Shown here piece by piece: positions 7,355 through 14,676 of a stretch of 33,149 nucleotides of DNA. The notes under the pieces are model-generated. The model ran no database searches. It was not told the DNA's origin and was given only the letters and a program-made list of their open reading frames with translations. Location: contig NZ_VJZE01000054.1 of NCBI RefSeq assembly GCF_009377205.1, positions 1-33,149 on the forward strand, given 5' to 3'. A program made the position numbers and the translations under genes. Every line of letters starts with the position of its first letter. Positions within the stretch are counted from its first letter, which is position 1. This stretch comes from Streptomyces phyllanthi (GTDB lineage Bacteria > Actinomycetota > Actinomycetes > Streptomycetales > Streptomycetaceae).

Positions 7355-8447
7355 ATCGGTTTCTTCGGCCCGGCAGCGTGCCGGTGGGATGAGCGCCGAC
7401 CCGAACGCAGTCGAGGGACCGCTCAGCGGCTACCACCACGAGACGTATGTGTTCCCGTTGACGAAGGAGGCGCGGGCAGAGGCGCAGGCAGGGGAAGGGG
7501 GCCGGTGGAAGTGCCGTGAGCCCCGCGAGAACCTGTTGTGGTTCGACCGGCGCTGCTTCGACTCGGAGGAGCACCTGCTCTCCGAGCTGCAGGAGCGCAT
7601 CGGTAACGTCCCCGAGGTCATCCAGGTGAGTGGCATACGCCTGCAGCGGTTCATCGAGGGCGGCACTCTGGGGTCGCTCCACCCGTCCGGCGCTCCGGTC
7701 CCCATGGGCCTTTTCGAGCAGATCCTGGGGCTGTTCCGCCAGACAGTGGCCGTGGCCCCCGACACCCTGCTGGTGAAGCGCAGGTGCGAGTCGAGGGACC
7801 GGGCACCGGAGGGCGACAGCGCGGGCTTCCTCGACAGACTGATCAGCTTCACCGAGGAACAGGTGTACGTGAGGAACTCAGCGGAGTACGAGACGCTGTT
7901 CGGGGACCTGGGGCTGGACGGCGACTCCTTCAAGCGCCTGAGGAAGCATGTGGCCGGACTGCGGGACCGGCCGTTCTGCCTCCTCCACGCCGACCTGCAC
8001 CGCGAGAACCTGATCGTCGACCCCGACGGCCGTCTCTGGGCGATCGACTGGGAACTGGCGATGCTCGGCGACCCGCTCTACGACCTGGCCACCCACCTCT
8101 ATCTGATGCGGTACCCGGTGGACCAGGAACGGTGGATGACCCGGCGGTGGTGTCAGATCGTCGAGGAGATCAGGCCGGGCAGCTCACGCGGTTGGCGGGA
8201 GGACCTGGCCAGGCTGCTCGACTACAAGAGGGCCCAGTCCGTGTTCACGGACGTCATCCGAACCACGCAGTCCCTGGGCACGGGGCCGAGGATGGAGCGC
8301 GGGCGGCTCCGCGGCGCGAGCTGGAAGGTGTGGGACGTCCTGAGCGCGGGGGCCCGGCCGCTGGGCGTCGAGTCGATGCCTGGGCTGTTGGAGGTGGAAG
8401 CGGCGCTGAAGAGGTGGTTCCACACTCGAACGGGTGCCCAAATGTAG
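7344..8447 (+). CDS. APH-fold small-molecule kinase 1
   Basis: A 367-aa protein of the aminoglycoside/choline kinase (APH) fold. The catalytic loop is HADLHRENL (His215, Asp217, Asn222) and the Mg-binding Asp235 is in IDWELAMLGDPLYDLATHL. An LSGYHHETYVFPL segment (about 27-39) is the nucleotide loop, and WFDRR (66-70) lies in the N-lobe. ATG 7389 (residue 16) is an alternative start. The acceptor is unknown: this fold phosphorylates aminoglycosides, macrolides, choline, sugars and others. It is followed, 85 bp after its stop, by a two-kinase protein whose first half is its paralogue. Divergent placement from HAD 2 suggests opposing phosphorylation and dephosphorylation. Confidence 0.82.
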   Translation: MPPESVSSARQRAGGMSADPNAVEGPLSGYHHETYVFPLTKEARAEAQAGEGGRWKCREPRENLLWFDRRCFDSEEHLLSELQERIGNVPEVIQVSGIRLQRFIEGGTLGSLHPSGAPVPMGLFEQILGLFRQTVAVAPDTLLVKRRCESRDRAPEGDSAGFLDRLISFTEEQVYVRNSAEYETLFGDLGLDGDSFKRLRKHVAGLRDRPFCLLHADLHRENLIVDPDGRLWAIDWELAMLGDPLYDLATHLYLMRYPVDQERWMTRRWCQIVEEIRPGSSRGWREDLARLLDYKRAQSVFTDVIRTTQSLGTGPRMERGRLRGASWKVWDVLSAGARPLGVESMPGLLEVEAALKRWFHTRTGAQM

Positions 8448-8532
8448 CCCCGGAAGTGGCGTGTGGGATGGTGGCGACAGATGTGAGTTCGTGGTATTCC
8501 TTCTGCCTTCACCATCTGCCCAGGAGCAGTCC

Positions 8533-10773
8533 GTGCCCTCAGTCCCCACCGCCGATCGCGATGCGCGAGAAGACGCCGAGCCGGGGGACGTCAGCGGTGG
8601 CTTCGTGTACCGGGCCATGCGCGAAGGGCAGATGAGCCACGGCTATCACAACCAGAACTTCCTGGTGGAGCTGGACGCTCCCATGGCACAGCAGGTGGGA
8701 CGGGATACGGGAACGCTCGTGACCGTCCGGGCCCGCAGGCTGCAGACCCTGCCAGTGGTCATCCGTACGTGGCAGAACGAATGGGAGATCCTCGGCGCCG
8801 TCGGCAAGGTCATGCCGGAGGTGCCGCAGTGCCTGGCCAGGGTCAACGGAGTGGCGGTGCACAGCTATGTGGAGGGTGTGCCGCTCTCCACCGTCTCCCC
8901 GAACGGCCGGGCCGTGGACCGGTCCCTCGTCAAAGTGTTCGTCAAACTCATGGCCCGGATGTCGCAGGTGCCGAGAGCGACGCTCCCGCCGTTGCCCTCT
9001 CACTGGCCGGACGACGGAGACAGCCAGGGCTTTCTGCAGACGCTGGCTGAGGAGGTGGACCAGCAGGTCTGTGAGCCCAACTGGCCGGAGTACGGAGAGC
9101 TGTTCACAGCTCTGGACATCTCCAGAAGCGCCATGACCCGGTACGTGGATCGCGTCCCCGTCATGACCCGGCGCCCGTACGGCCTGCTCCACGCCGACCT
9201 CCACCGGGACAACGTGATCCTCACCTACTCCGGTGAACCGCCCCTCATCTGCGTCGACTGGGAACTGGCCACCTACGGGGACCCGCTGCACGACCTCGCG
9301 GTCCACCTGGTCAGGATGAGATACCCGCAGACTCAGCAGAGACAGGTGATCGCGGCCTGGAAACACGCCTTCCGCCGCGTCAGTCGCCGCACCGTCAGCG
9401 GGCTCGACAAGGACCTGCGCCACTACATCGACTTCGAGCGTGCCCAGTCCGTCTTCCCGGACGTGATCCGCGCCGCCCAGTCGCTGGGCAGTCTCTTCGA
9501 CCAGGAGAACCTGGACCGGGCGACGAAAATGGCTGGTCAAGCGCTGGAGGCCGCCGCTGGGCCCCTCGGCCTTGGCCGGGTGCCGAACCGGGCCGAGATC
9601 GAGCGCGCCCTGGTGCGGTGGAGCGAGGAACGCGGCGGACGGCATGTGAAGTCCCGTTCTCTTGCAGTGGTGGCCCGGAACGCGGTCCGGGAGACGAGGA
9701 AGGGCGCTGCCCTTACTCAGTCCCAGGTGGAAGAGGCCCTGGCCGCGGAGAGAACCACCCCCGACTACTGGGTGCTCAAGGGCACCGCTCACCGCAACTC
9801 GGTGGTGCGCGTGGCCGGCAGGGACGACAGGGTCGTAGTGCGGCGAAGGATGCTCGACGCACCCGTACGCGAGCCCGGACTGCACGCGGAACACGTGGTG
9901 CTGGAGACCATCGAGCGCGCGGAGACCGGGGTGTCGGTGCCCGAGGTACTGGCGCGAGGAGGGAATGACAGGGACGGGTACTTCGCGATTCACACCTATG
10001 TCGGCCCGGCCACCGACCACCGTCCCCCCCAACACCCGGTGCACGGACTGAGCCCGGCAGAGGCTGACGCGCTCGTCGAACAGCTGCGCGCGTTGACGCA
10101 GGTCGACCACAGCTTGCTGAGTCCGGCGGCCGGAGAGGACGACTTCTACACCTGGCTGAGCGAGCAGCTGGTGGACCTGGTGTCCAAGCTGCCTTCCGTA
10201 TCCATGCAACTGGCCCAGGAGCTGGGGCTGCCCGGTGAGGACGAACTGTGGACGATCCTGCACCGGCATCGGGTGACCCCGCGGGCCCCCGCCCTCCTGC
10301 ACGGCGACCTGAACCCGTGGAACCTCGTGCGCCGCGAGGACAAGCGGTCACTGGCGCTGGTCGACTGGGAACGAGCCATGGTGGGCGACCCCTTGTACGA
10401 CCTGGTGCGGCACATGCATCTCGCGCGGACTCCGTGGAAGGCCCGCGAGCGGATGTTCCGCCACTGGGCTCGGATCCTGCCCGAGAAGCACACCCGGGGC
10501 TGGCAGCACGACCGAGGCGTCTACCGGCGGCTGGAGGTCGTGAGATCCGCTTACGTCGACCTGGACCGCCTGGTCACCCGCGTGAGCCTCGACGCGCCCA
10601 ATGTCAGCGTGGCTGTCGACTCGTACGCCACGACGCTGAGGAGGGCCAAAATCGCGCTCGGCCTGCGGAGGCGGCCGCAAGGAGGTGCCCCTCTGCTGCT
10701 GCGGGCACTGCCGTACGGGGAGGTCGGTATGCACGTGCTCGTCCGGGGCCTCGCGGGTCTCCTCCGGCGGTGA
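8533..10773 (+). CDS. Tandem double APH-fold kinase
   Basis: A 746-aa protein with two complete kinase domains. Domain A (about 30-370) has HADLHRDNV (His220, Asp222, Asn227) and VDWELATYGDPLHDLAVHL (Asp242). Domain B (about 410-746) has HGDLNPWNL (His590, Asp592, Asn597) and VDWERAMVGDPLYDLVRHM (Asp611). Domain A is closest to kinase 1 (GYHNQNFLVEL loop; RAQSVF.DVIR.AQSLG helix). Domain B is more divergent and lacks that helix signature. GTG 8533 is chosen because AGGAG lies 6 nt upstream; the in-frame ATG 8434 overlaps kinase 1 and adds an unconserved-looking leader. Both active sites look intact, so this may be a two-step or two-substrate kinase. Probably co-transcribed with kinase 1. Confidence 0.82.
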   Translation: MPSVPTADRDAREDAEPGDVSGGFVYRAMREGQMSHGYHNQNFLVELDAPMAQQVGRDTGTLVTVRARRLQTLPVVIRTWQNEWEILGAVGKVMPEVPQCLARVNGVAVHSYVEGVPLSTVSPNGRAVDRSLVKVFVKLMARMSQVPRATLPPLPSHWPDDGDSQGFLQTLAEEVDQQVCEPNWPEYGELFTALDISRSAMTRYVDRVPVMTRRPYGLLHADLHRDNVILTYSGEPPLICVDWELATYGDPLHDLAVHLVRMRYPQTQQRQVIAAWKHAFRRVSRRTVSGLDKDLRHYIDFERAQSVFPDVIRAAQSLGSLFDQENLDRATKMAGQALEAAAGPLGLGRVPNRAEIERALVRWSEERGGRHVKSRSLAVVARNAVRETRKGAALTQSQVEEALAAERTTPDYWVLKGTAHRNSVVRVAGRDDRVVVRRRMLDAPVREPGLHAEHVVLETIERAETGVSVPEVLARGGNDRDGYFAIHTYVGPATDHRPPQHPVHGLSPAEADALVEQLRALTQVDHSLLSPAAGEDDFYTWLSEQLVDLVSKLPSVSMQLAQELGLPGEDELWTILHRHRVTPRAPALLHGDLNPWNLVRREDKRSLALVDWERAMVGDPLYDLVRHMHLARTPWKARERMFRHWARILPEKHTRGWQHDRGVYRRLEVVRSAYVDLDRLVTRVSLDAPNVSVAVDSYATTLRRAKIALGLRRRPQGGAPLLLRALPYGEVGMHVLVRGLAGLLRR

Positions 10774-10797
10774 CCACCGATGCGTACCCTCAGCCCA

Positions 10798-11026
10798 TGA
10801 GCGAGATCGGCCTGCGGGAGCGCAAGAAGCGGCCCGGGCCCGACGGACCCGGCGCGCGGGTCACGGTGCCGGAGGCCGGGGCGGTCAAGGGGCTCGAGTA
10901 CGACCATGTGGTGGCCGTGGAGCCGGCGGCCACCGCGGAGGAGCGGGGCCGCACCGGCTGTATGCCGTGCTGACGCGGGCCGTGTCCCGGCTGGACGTGG
11001 GGCACGAGCGTCCGCTGCCCTGGTGA
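10798..11026 (+). pseudogene. Decayed C-terminal tail of a UvrD/HelR-like helicase
   Basis: Frame one reads VKGLEYDHVVAVEPAATAEE from about 10886 and stops at 10971. Frame two continues as LYAVLTRAVSRLDVGHERPLPW to the TGA at 11024-11026. Together they match the last motifs of UvrD-type helicases (KGLEFD..VVVDP... and LYVALTRA...L.V.H...LP). A frameshift near 10940-10955 and the absence of motifs I-IV show it is a relic. Confidence 0.7.
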
Positions 11027-11132
11027 ACCGGCGGTCCACCGCATGTCCCTGAACCCGGTGTTACGCGAAGGCGACCGAGTCACGACCGTGTGCGCACCAT
11101 GGTGATCGTTTCTGTGGCTACCGTGATCGGAC

Positions 11133-11204
11133 GTGCCGGTGAGCGGCGTGCTGTACGAGCCCGACTCCCTCCCCCCAGGGGGCTCGTCCGCTGCTCACCG
11201 GCAC
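11133..11204. terminator. Large stem-loop between helicase relic and nitroreductase gene
   Basis: Outer arms GTGCCGGTGAGC (11133-11144) and GCTCACCGGCAC (11193-11204) are perfect complements. Inner arms ACGAGCCC (11155-11162) and GGGCTCGT (11180-11187) are too. It sits 18 bp past the minus-strand stop at 11222 and probably ends transcription from both sides. Confidence 0.7.
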
Positions 11205-11221
11205 AGGCCGTACGTCCGTGC

Positions 11222-12091
11222 TCAGACCGTGACGGCGTCCAGGGCCGGGATCAACTGCTCCTCCTCGTACGCCAGATGCGCTTCGAGCTCGGCGGTCAGG
11301 CGCTCCACCTCGGCCAGTACATGACCGGGGCCGGCGTCCCGCGCCTCGTCGGTGACGACCCGGCGGAGGTCCTCCAGGAGCGCGGCGATCCGTTCGTGTT
11401 CGTGGCGCAGGCGGTCGAGGGCCGGGGCCAGCTCGGGGTGGCGGTCGGCGAGGAACGGGAACATGGCCGTGTCCTCGCCGATGTGGTGGTTGTGCAGCCC
11501 CTGGCAGAGGGTGAGGCAGTTGATACGGAGCTGCGCGCCGAGGGTGGTGCCGGGACGCCCGTCCTCCGCTCTCGCGCGCAACTCCTCCCTGATGAGTGCG
11601 AGTTCGCGCCGGAACGCGTCATGCACGACCTTCACGGCCTCGCCCATGGAGCCCGCGTTGATGTTCGGCGGGCCACCCCGGGCGATCTCCTTGAGGGCCA
11701 CCACGGGGATGACGCGATCCGTCTTCGCCTGGTACTCGGCCCACCCCGGATCGCCCGCCACCGCCCGCGCGAAGGCCTGGTCACGCTCCTGGCCGGTCAG
11801 GACGACGGCCTCGGCGTCGTAGGTGAACGCACCGCTCTCCACGGTGACGCGGGGGTGGGCGAGCACGTTGTGGAACCAGTCGGGGTGGCGGGGGGAACCG
11901 CCCGCCGAGGCGATGACCAGGATCCGGCCGTCGCCGTCGTGGAGGAAGCCGAGGGGGGTGGTGTGCGGGGTGCCCGAGCGGGCCCCGCTGGTGGTCAGCA
12001 GGATGAGCCGGGCGCCCTCGAAATAGCCGCCGACCCGGCCGTGGTTGGCGCGGAATTCCTCGATGATCTGCTCGTTGAAGTGGTTGGGCAT
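11222..12091 (-). CDS. F420-type nitroreductase (Ddn family) fused to hemerythrin HHE domain
   Basis: A 289-aa two-domain protein. Residues about 10-125 are the split-barrel Ddn/F420-dependent quinone-nitroreductase family (LILLTTSGARSGTPHTTPLGF, SPRHPDWFHNVLAHPRVTVE, AVAGDPGWAEYQAKTDRVIPVVAL). Residues about 150-285 form a hemerythrin-like four-helix bundle with metal-ligand motifs HDAF, HNHHIGED, HEHERI and HLAYEEEQ. The fusion is known in Streptomyces and suggests quinone or nitro reduction coupled to di-iron sensing of oxygen or nitric oxide. ATG 12091 is used. Two 13-bp direct repeats lie 25-59 bp upstream. It appears monocistronic. Confidence 0.88.
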   Translation of the reverse strand: MPNHFNEQIIEEFRANHGRVGGYFEGARLILLTTSGARSGTPHTTPLGFLHDGDGRILVIASAGGSPRHPDWFHNVLAHPRVTVESGAFTYDAEAVVLTGQERDQAFARAVAGDPGWAEYQAKTDRVIPVVALKEIARGGPPNINAGSMGEAVKVVHDAFRRELALIREELRARAEDGRPGTTLGAQLRINCLTLCQGLHNHHIGEDTAMFPFLADRHPELAPALDRLRHEHERIAALLEDLRRVVTDEARDAGPGHVLAEVERLTAELEAHLAYEEEQLIPALDAVTV

Positions 12092-12115
12092 TCGCTGCTT
12101 TCTGTGAGTGGGATG

Positions 12116-12150
12116 CCGTTTTCGGGCATGGCGATTTCCGTTTTCGGGCA
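12116..12150. promoter_or_regulatory. Direct repeat CCGTTTTCGGGCA x2, 22-bp period
   Basis: Exact 13-bp copies at 12116-12128 and 12138-12150 lie two helical turns apart, just upstream of the nitroreductase-hemerythrin start at 12091 (minus strand). Such spacing suits a regulator dimer pair on one DNA face. The surrounding 12092-12523 stretch otherwise shows only a terminator and no convincing gene. Confidence 0.5.
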
Positions 12151-12330
12151 GGGAGAATTACCGCGGCACGGGTGAGGAGACGCCCGCGGTACGGGTACGG
12201 GAAAAGTGCGCGCTCACGTACTCAGGCAGGGTGAACAGCCTGGTGAGTGCAGGGTGCGCTGATGTGGATGCCAGGCAGAGGGACGGTGTCCGGCCGTACG
12301 GGCACACGGAAGCGTCACGTGGAACCCGGA

Positions 12331-12359
12331 GAAGAGAAAACGGCGGGCCCCTGGCCCGC
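12331..12359 (-). terminator. Intrinsic terminator on the minus strand
   Basis: A perfect 7-bp hairpin (GCGGGCC/GGCCCGC with a 3-nt loop, 12343-12359) is followed on the minus strand by CGTTTTCTCTTC. It lies downstream of the zinc-ribbon gene and upstream of the nitroreductase gene, separating the two. Confidence 0.6.
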
Positions 12360-12523
12360 ACCGACCTCACTCGGAGGCCGGGCAACCAACTCGTTCACGG
12401 CGCAAGGCCGACCCGGCAGTCATGGGAGTAACCGTAATCCCACAGCCGGGCCGGGGCAATGCCGTATTTATGGCCGACTTGTTTCAGCCGGAGATCTGTC
12501 TTTCGCCGAACCTGCTTCGGTCT

Positions 12524-12814
12524 TCAGGACTGGTACGGCTGCTGCTGCGTCTGACCGTGCGGCTGACCGCTGTGGCCGCTCGCGGCCTGGGCCTGCAGCT
12601 GCTCCGCCTGCTCCTTGGCGACCTTCTGCTCCGCGCCGCAGAACGTGCACTGGGTCGCGTACTTGGTCGAGAAGGGGAACAGCGGCACGAAGAACAGTGT
12701 GAACTTCGTGACGCGCTTCCTGAGTGTGTGCGCGGAAGGGTTGCCGCAGTGGCCGCACACGAGCGTCAGTATGGCGAGCTGGTACAGGTATCCCTTGGTG
12801 CCAAAGATGATCAT
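12524..12814 (-). CDS. Zinc-ribbon protein (96 aa)
   Basis: A 96-aa protein beginning MIIFGTKGYLYQLAILTLVCGHC. Two Cys pairs (CGHCG near residue 20 and CTFCG near 57) form a zinc ribbon and flank a conserved hydrophobic TKFTLFFVPLFPFSTKY segment. The tail is Gln-rich. ATG 12814 has GGAAGGA about 8 nt upstream; the longer frame from 12850 lacks such a site. Similar small zinc-ribbon proteins are widespread in actinobacteria with unknown role. Confidence 0.78.
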   Translation of the reverse strand: MIIFGTKGYLYQLAILTLVCGHCGNPSAHTLRKRVTKFTLFFVPLFPFSTKYATQCTFCGAEQKVAKEQAEQLQAQAASGHSGQPHGQTQQQPYQS

Positions 12815-12963
12815 GCTGTTGATCCTTCCCGGGTCAGTGCCTGCCGACACAGTCCCGATACGAGCTGCGAGGCGTGGTCACGGAGCACAGTCTCGTGCAT
12901 GCCGACGCCATCCGTGGTGGGCGGGGCGATGTCCGCCTGTGTTCGTCCACGGCAAGACGGTTC

Positions 12964-12980
12964 TACGATCTCGGCACATG
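12964..12980 (+). promoter_or_regulatory. -10 box TACGAT of the HIT gene
   Basis: TACGAT (12964-12969) lies 8 nt before the ATG at 12978 and no ribosome-binding site is present, so the transcript is leaderless or nearly so. Confidence 0.45.
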
Positions 12981-13445
12981 ACGACGCCCGACTGCTATAC
13001 GTGCGGCCAGGAAGCCCGGTTCGACGAACTGCCACCACGCGAGCGCATCGTGTTCGACGAGCACTGGCGGGTGGCCCACGCTCTCGACACCGCGGTGCCG
13101 GGCTGGCTGGTGCTGCTGCCCCGACGCCATGTCGCGGCGGTCCACGACCTCACCGACGCCGAGGCCGCCGTCCTGGGGGCGTGGCAGGTCAGGCTCTCCC
13201 GGGCGCTGCGCGGTGTGACCGGTTGCCTCAAGACCTACGTCGTGCAGTTCGCCGAACGGGAGGGCTTCGCCCATGTGCACTTCCACATCGTGCCGCGCGG
13301 GGCGGACCTGCCGCCCGAACACCGTGGGCCGGGCGTCTTCGGGCTGATACAGCGCCCGGAGGGGGAGCGGGTGACGACCGCCCGGGCGGACGACATGGCC
13401 CACGCCCTCCGAGCCCGGCTCCAGGGGGGTCCGAACACTCCGTGA
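12978..13445 (+). CDS. HIT-family nucleotide hydrolase
   Basis: A 155-aa protein with the histidine-triad motif HVHFHIVP near residues 97-104, the HxHxHxx active site of Hint/Fhit-type nucleotidyl hydrolases and transferases. The N-terminal CYTCGQEA is a partial Cys motif common in bacterial HIT proteins. Residues WLVLLPRRHVAAVHDLTDAEAAVLG form the fold's conserved strand and helix. ATG 12978 is chosen because the -10 box immediately precedes it and homology starts there. It is convergent with the ribosome-inactivating protein gene. Confidence 0.88.
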   Translation: MTTPDCYTCGQEARFDELPPRERIVFDEHWRVAHALDTAVPGWLVLLPRRHVAAVHDLTDAEAAVLGAWQVRLSRALRGVTGCLKTYVVQFAEREGFAHVHFHIVPRGADLPPEHRGPGVFGLIQRPEGERVTTARADDMAHALRARLQGGPNTP

Positions 13446-13461
13446 ACCGGAGCCCGAGCCG

Positions 13462-13484
13462 TGGGGCGCCGTGACTCGTCACGC
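13462..13484. terminator. Weak hairpin between HIT and RIP genes
   Basis: GGCGCCGTGAC/GTCACGCC forms a short imperfect hairpin in the convergent gap just after the HIT stop. Likely but weak as a terminator. Confidence 0.35.
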
Positions 13485-13558
13485 CACGGCCGCAACGAGG
13501 TGCGAGGGCGGAGCGTCCCGCCGGGGGCGGCCCGTGCTGGATCAGGCCGCTGCCGCGC

Positions 13559-13720
13559 TCACAGCTCGTCCTTCTTGTTGGGTTCGGGGCCGTCGTTGAG
13601 AGCGACCGCGAGCAGGTCCGCGGCGACGCGGACGTCCGTGAGGGTGTGCCGGCGACGCTGGTGCCTGCGGAGAGGTCGGTTGCGGTTGGTGCGGCCGATG
13701 AAGACATGGCTGATGCCGGT
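13559..13720 (-). other. In-frame extension of the RIP gene after an amber codon, ending KDEL
   Basis: Directly after the TAG at 13723-13721 the same frame stays open for 53 codons to TGA at 13561-13559. It starts TGISHVFIGRTNRNRPL, contains LTDVRVAADLLAVALNDGPE and ends PNKKDEL. This matches what follows the active-site Trp in ricin-type RIPs: a W-G-x-(L/I)-S helix start, a linker, then a final hydrophobic V..D....LLALA-type helix. The extension is therefore the missing C-terminal part of the same fold. The last four residues are exactly the eukaryotic ER-retrieval signal. Confidence 0.75.
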
Positions 13721-14485
13721 CTAGTTACGCATCAGGCCGACCTGCTGCGCGGTGACGAAGACGTTGGACCCGTCGTCCATGCCGTTCGCGATGCGGTGGG
13801 CGATGGGGCGGAACCGGGAGGCCTCGGTGATGGCGATGATGTAGCGCAGCATGCCGCGCGCCTGGGCGGTGCGGTCGGTGCCGCGGATGCCGAGGTCCCT
13901 GAGGCTGTTCTCAAGGCTGAACACGCTCAGGTCGACGGCGGTCAGCGACTGGTTCGCGACGCGGGCGAGGGCGTCGTAGCCCTCCTTGCCGAGGAACCAG
14001 TTGTCGTCGGTGGCGTCCCCCTTGTGGGGGACGTCGGAGGCGAGGTTCAGGACGAAGTCGTGCGGGGTGTCGCTGGAGAAGAACCGCACGACGTAGAAGT
14101 CGCTGAGCCGTACGAGCGCATGCACCGTGGGGGTGGAGTTGCCGCTGCTGATCACAATGTCGGCGAAACTCCGGGTCTCCGTGTCGTCGGTGATGGCGAC
14201 GTTCACCCCGGTGTCGACGTTGGGTATGACGCGGCCGTTGGCCGAGGTCTCGGCGAGGTTCCGCAGCTGGTCGAGCATTGTCAGATAGGCGCCCGAGCCG
14301 CGGTTGATGTTCCAGCGGACCTGTGGGAAGTCGACGTGTTCCATGCCGGCGACGGTCTCGGCGTCGATCGTCATATGGTCCGCCGCCGTCGAGGCGGAAG
14401 TGTCGGTGCCCCCGGACCCCAGCATGATCACCAGGACTCCGAGAAGGACGGACAAGGCGACCGCGATGAGGACGCTGGTGGGCAT
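13721..14485 (-). CDS. Ribosome-inactivating protein (ricin A-chain family), interrupted by amber stop
   Basis: A 254-aa N-terminal part of an rRNA N-glycosidase, the enzyme family that depurinates the sarcin-ricin loop. A hydrophobic signal or anchor at residues 5-24 implies export. Alignable ricin residues: Tyr131 in DFYVVRF (ricin Tyr80), Tyr170 in GYDALARVA (Tyr123), and Glu221 and Arg224 in IAITEASRFRPI (Glu177, Arg180). The next expected residue, the pocket Trp (ricin Trp211), is the TAG codon at 13723-13721, one base from TGG. ATG 14485 is chosen for GGAG 6 nt upstream; ATG 14521 lacks one. RIPs are mostly plant proteins, but a few Streptomyces have one. As written the product lacks the last helix and may be inactive unless the codon is read through or is a sequencing error. 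Confidence 0.85.
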   Translation of the reverse strand: MPTSVLIAVALSVLLGVLVIMLGSGGTDTSASTAADHMTIDAETVAGMEHVDFPQVRWNINRGSGAYLTMLDQLRNLAETSANGRVIPNVDTGVNVAITDDTETRSFADIVISSGNSTPTVHALVRLSDFYVVRFFSSDTPHDFVLNLASDVPHKGDATDDNWFLGKEGYDALARVANQSLTAVDLSVFSLENSLRDLGIRGTDRTAQARGMLRYIIAITEASRFRPIAHRIANGMDDGSNVFVTAQQVGLMRN

Positions 14486-14523
14486 GGTGTGCTCCGGTTG
14501 TTCGACGTGCAGCGATGTCACGA

Positions 14524-14582
14524 CCGACGTTCACAGCCGGGAGGTTGTCTGGCAGGCCCCTTTCGCCGCCGCATACAATTCC
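14524..14582 (-). promoter_or_regulatory. 59-bp conserved upstream block, copy 1 (RIP gene)
   Basis: This block shares 44 of 59 positions, without gaps, with 16346-16404. On the minus strand the core reads GGCGAAAGGGGCCTGCCAGA, with ATTGTATG at its upstream edge and ending near 39 nt before the RIP start. The same relationship to two divergent exported or membrane genes suggests a shared promoter or operator. It does not match the sigma consensus sequences I know. Confidence 0.6.
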
Positions 14583-14676
14583 GGAGGATCGAGTTCCACA
14601 TTAGGTGTCCATGCAAGGTTGTCGTCGCTTCACGCCTCTACATCGCCCTACCGGCCCTGAGGCGCACAGCCGGCCG

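Noticed and set aside
8539..10302. A 587-aa open frame opposite the double kinase
   Set aside because: It is an antisense shadow of high-GC coding sequence. The plus-strand product has complete kinase motifs.
12247..12702. A plus-strand ORF across the zinc-ribbon gene
   Set aside because: No start signal and low-complexity sequence. The minus-strand CxxC motifs and Shine-Dalgarno site are convincing.
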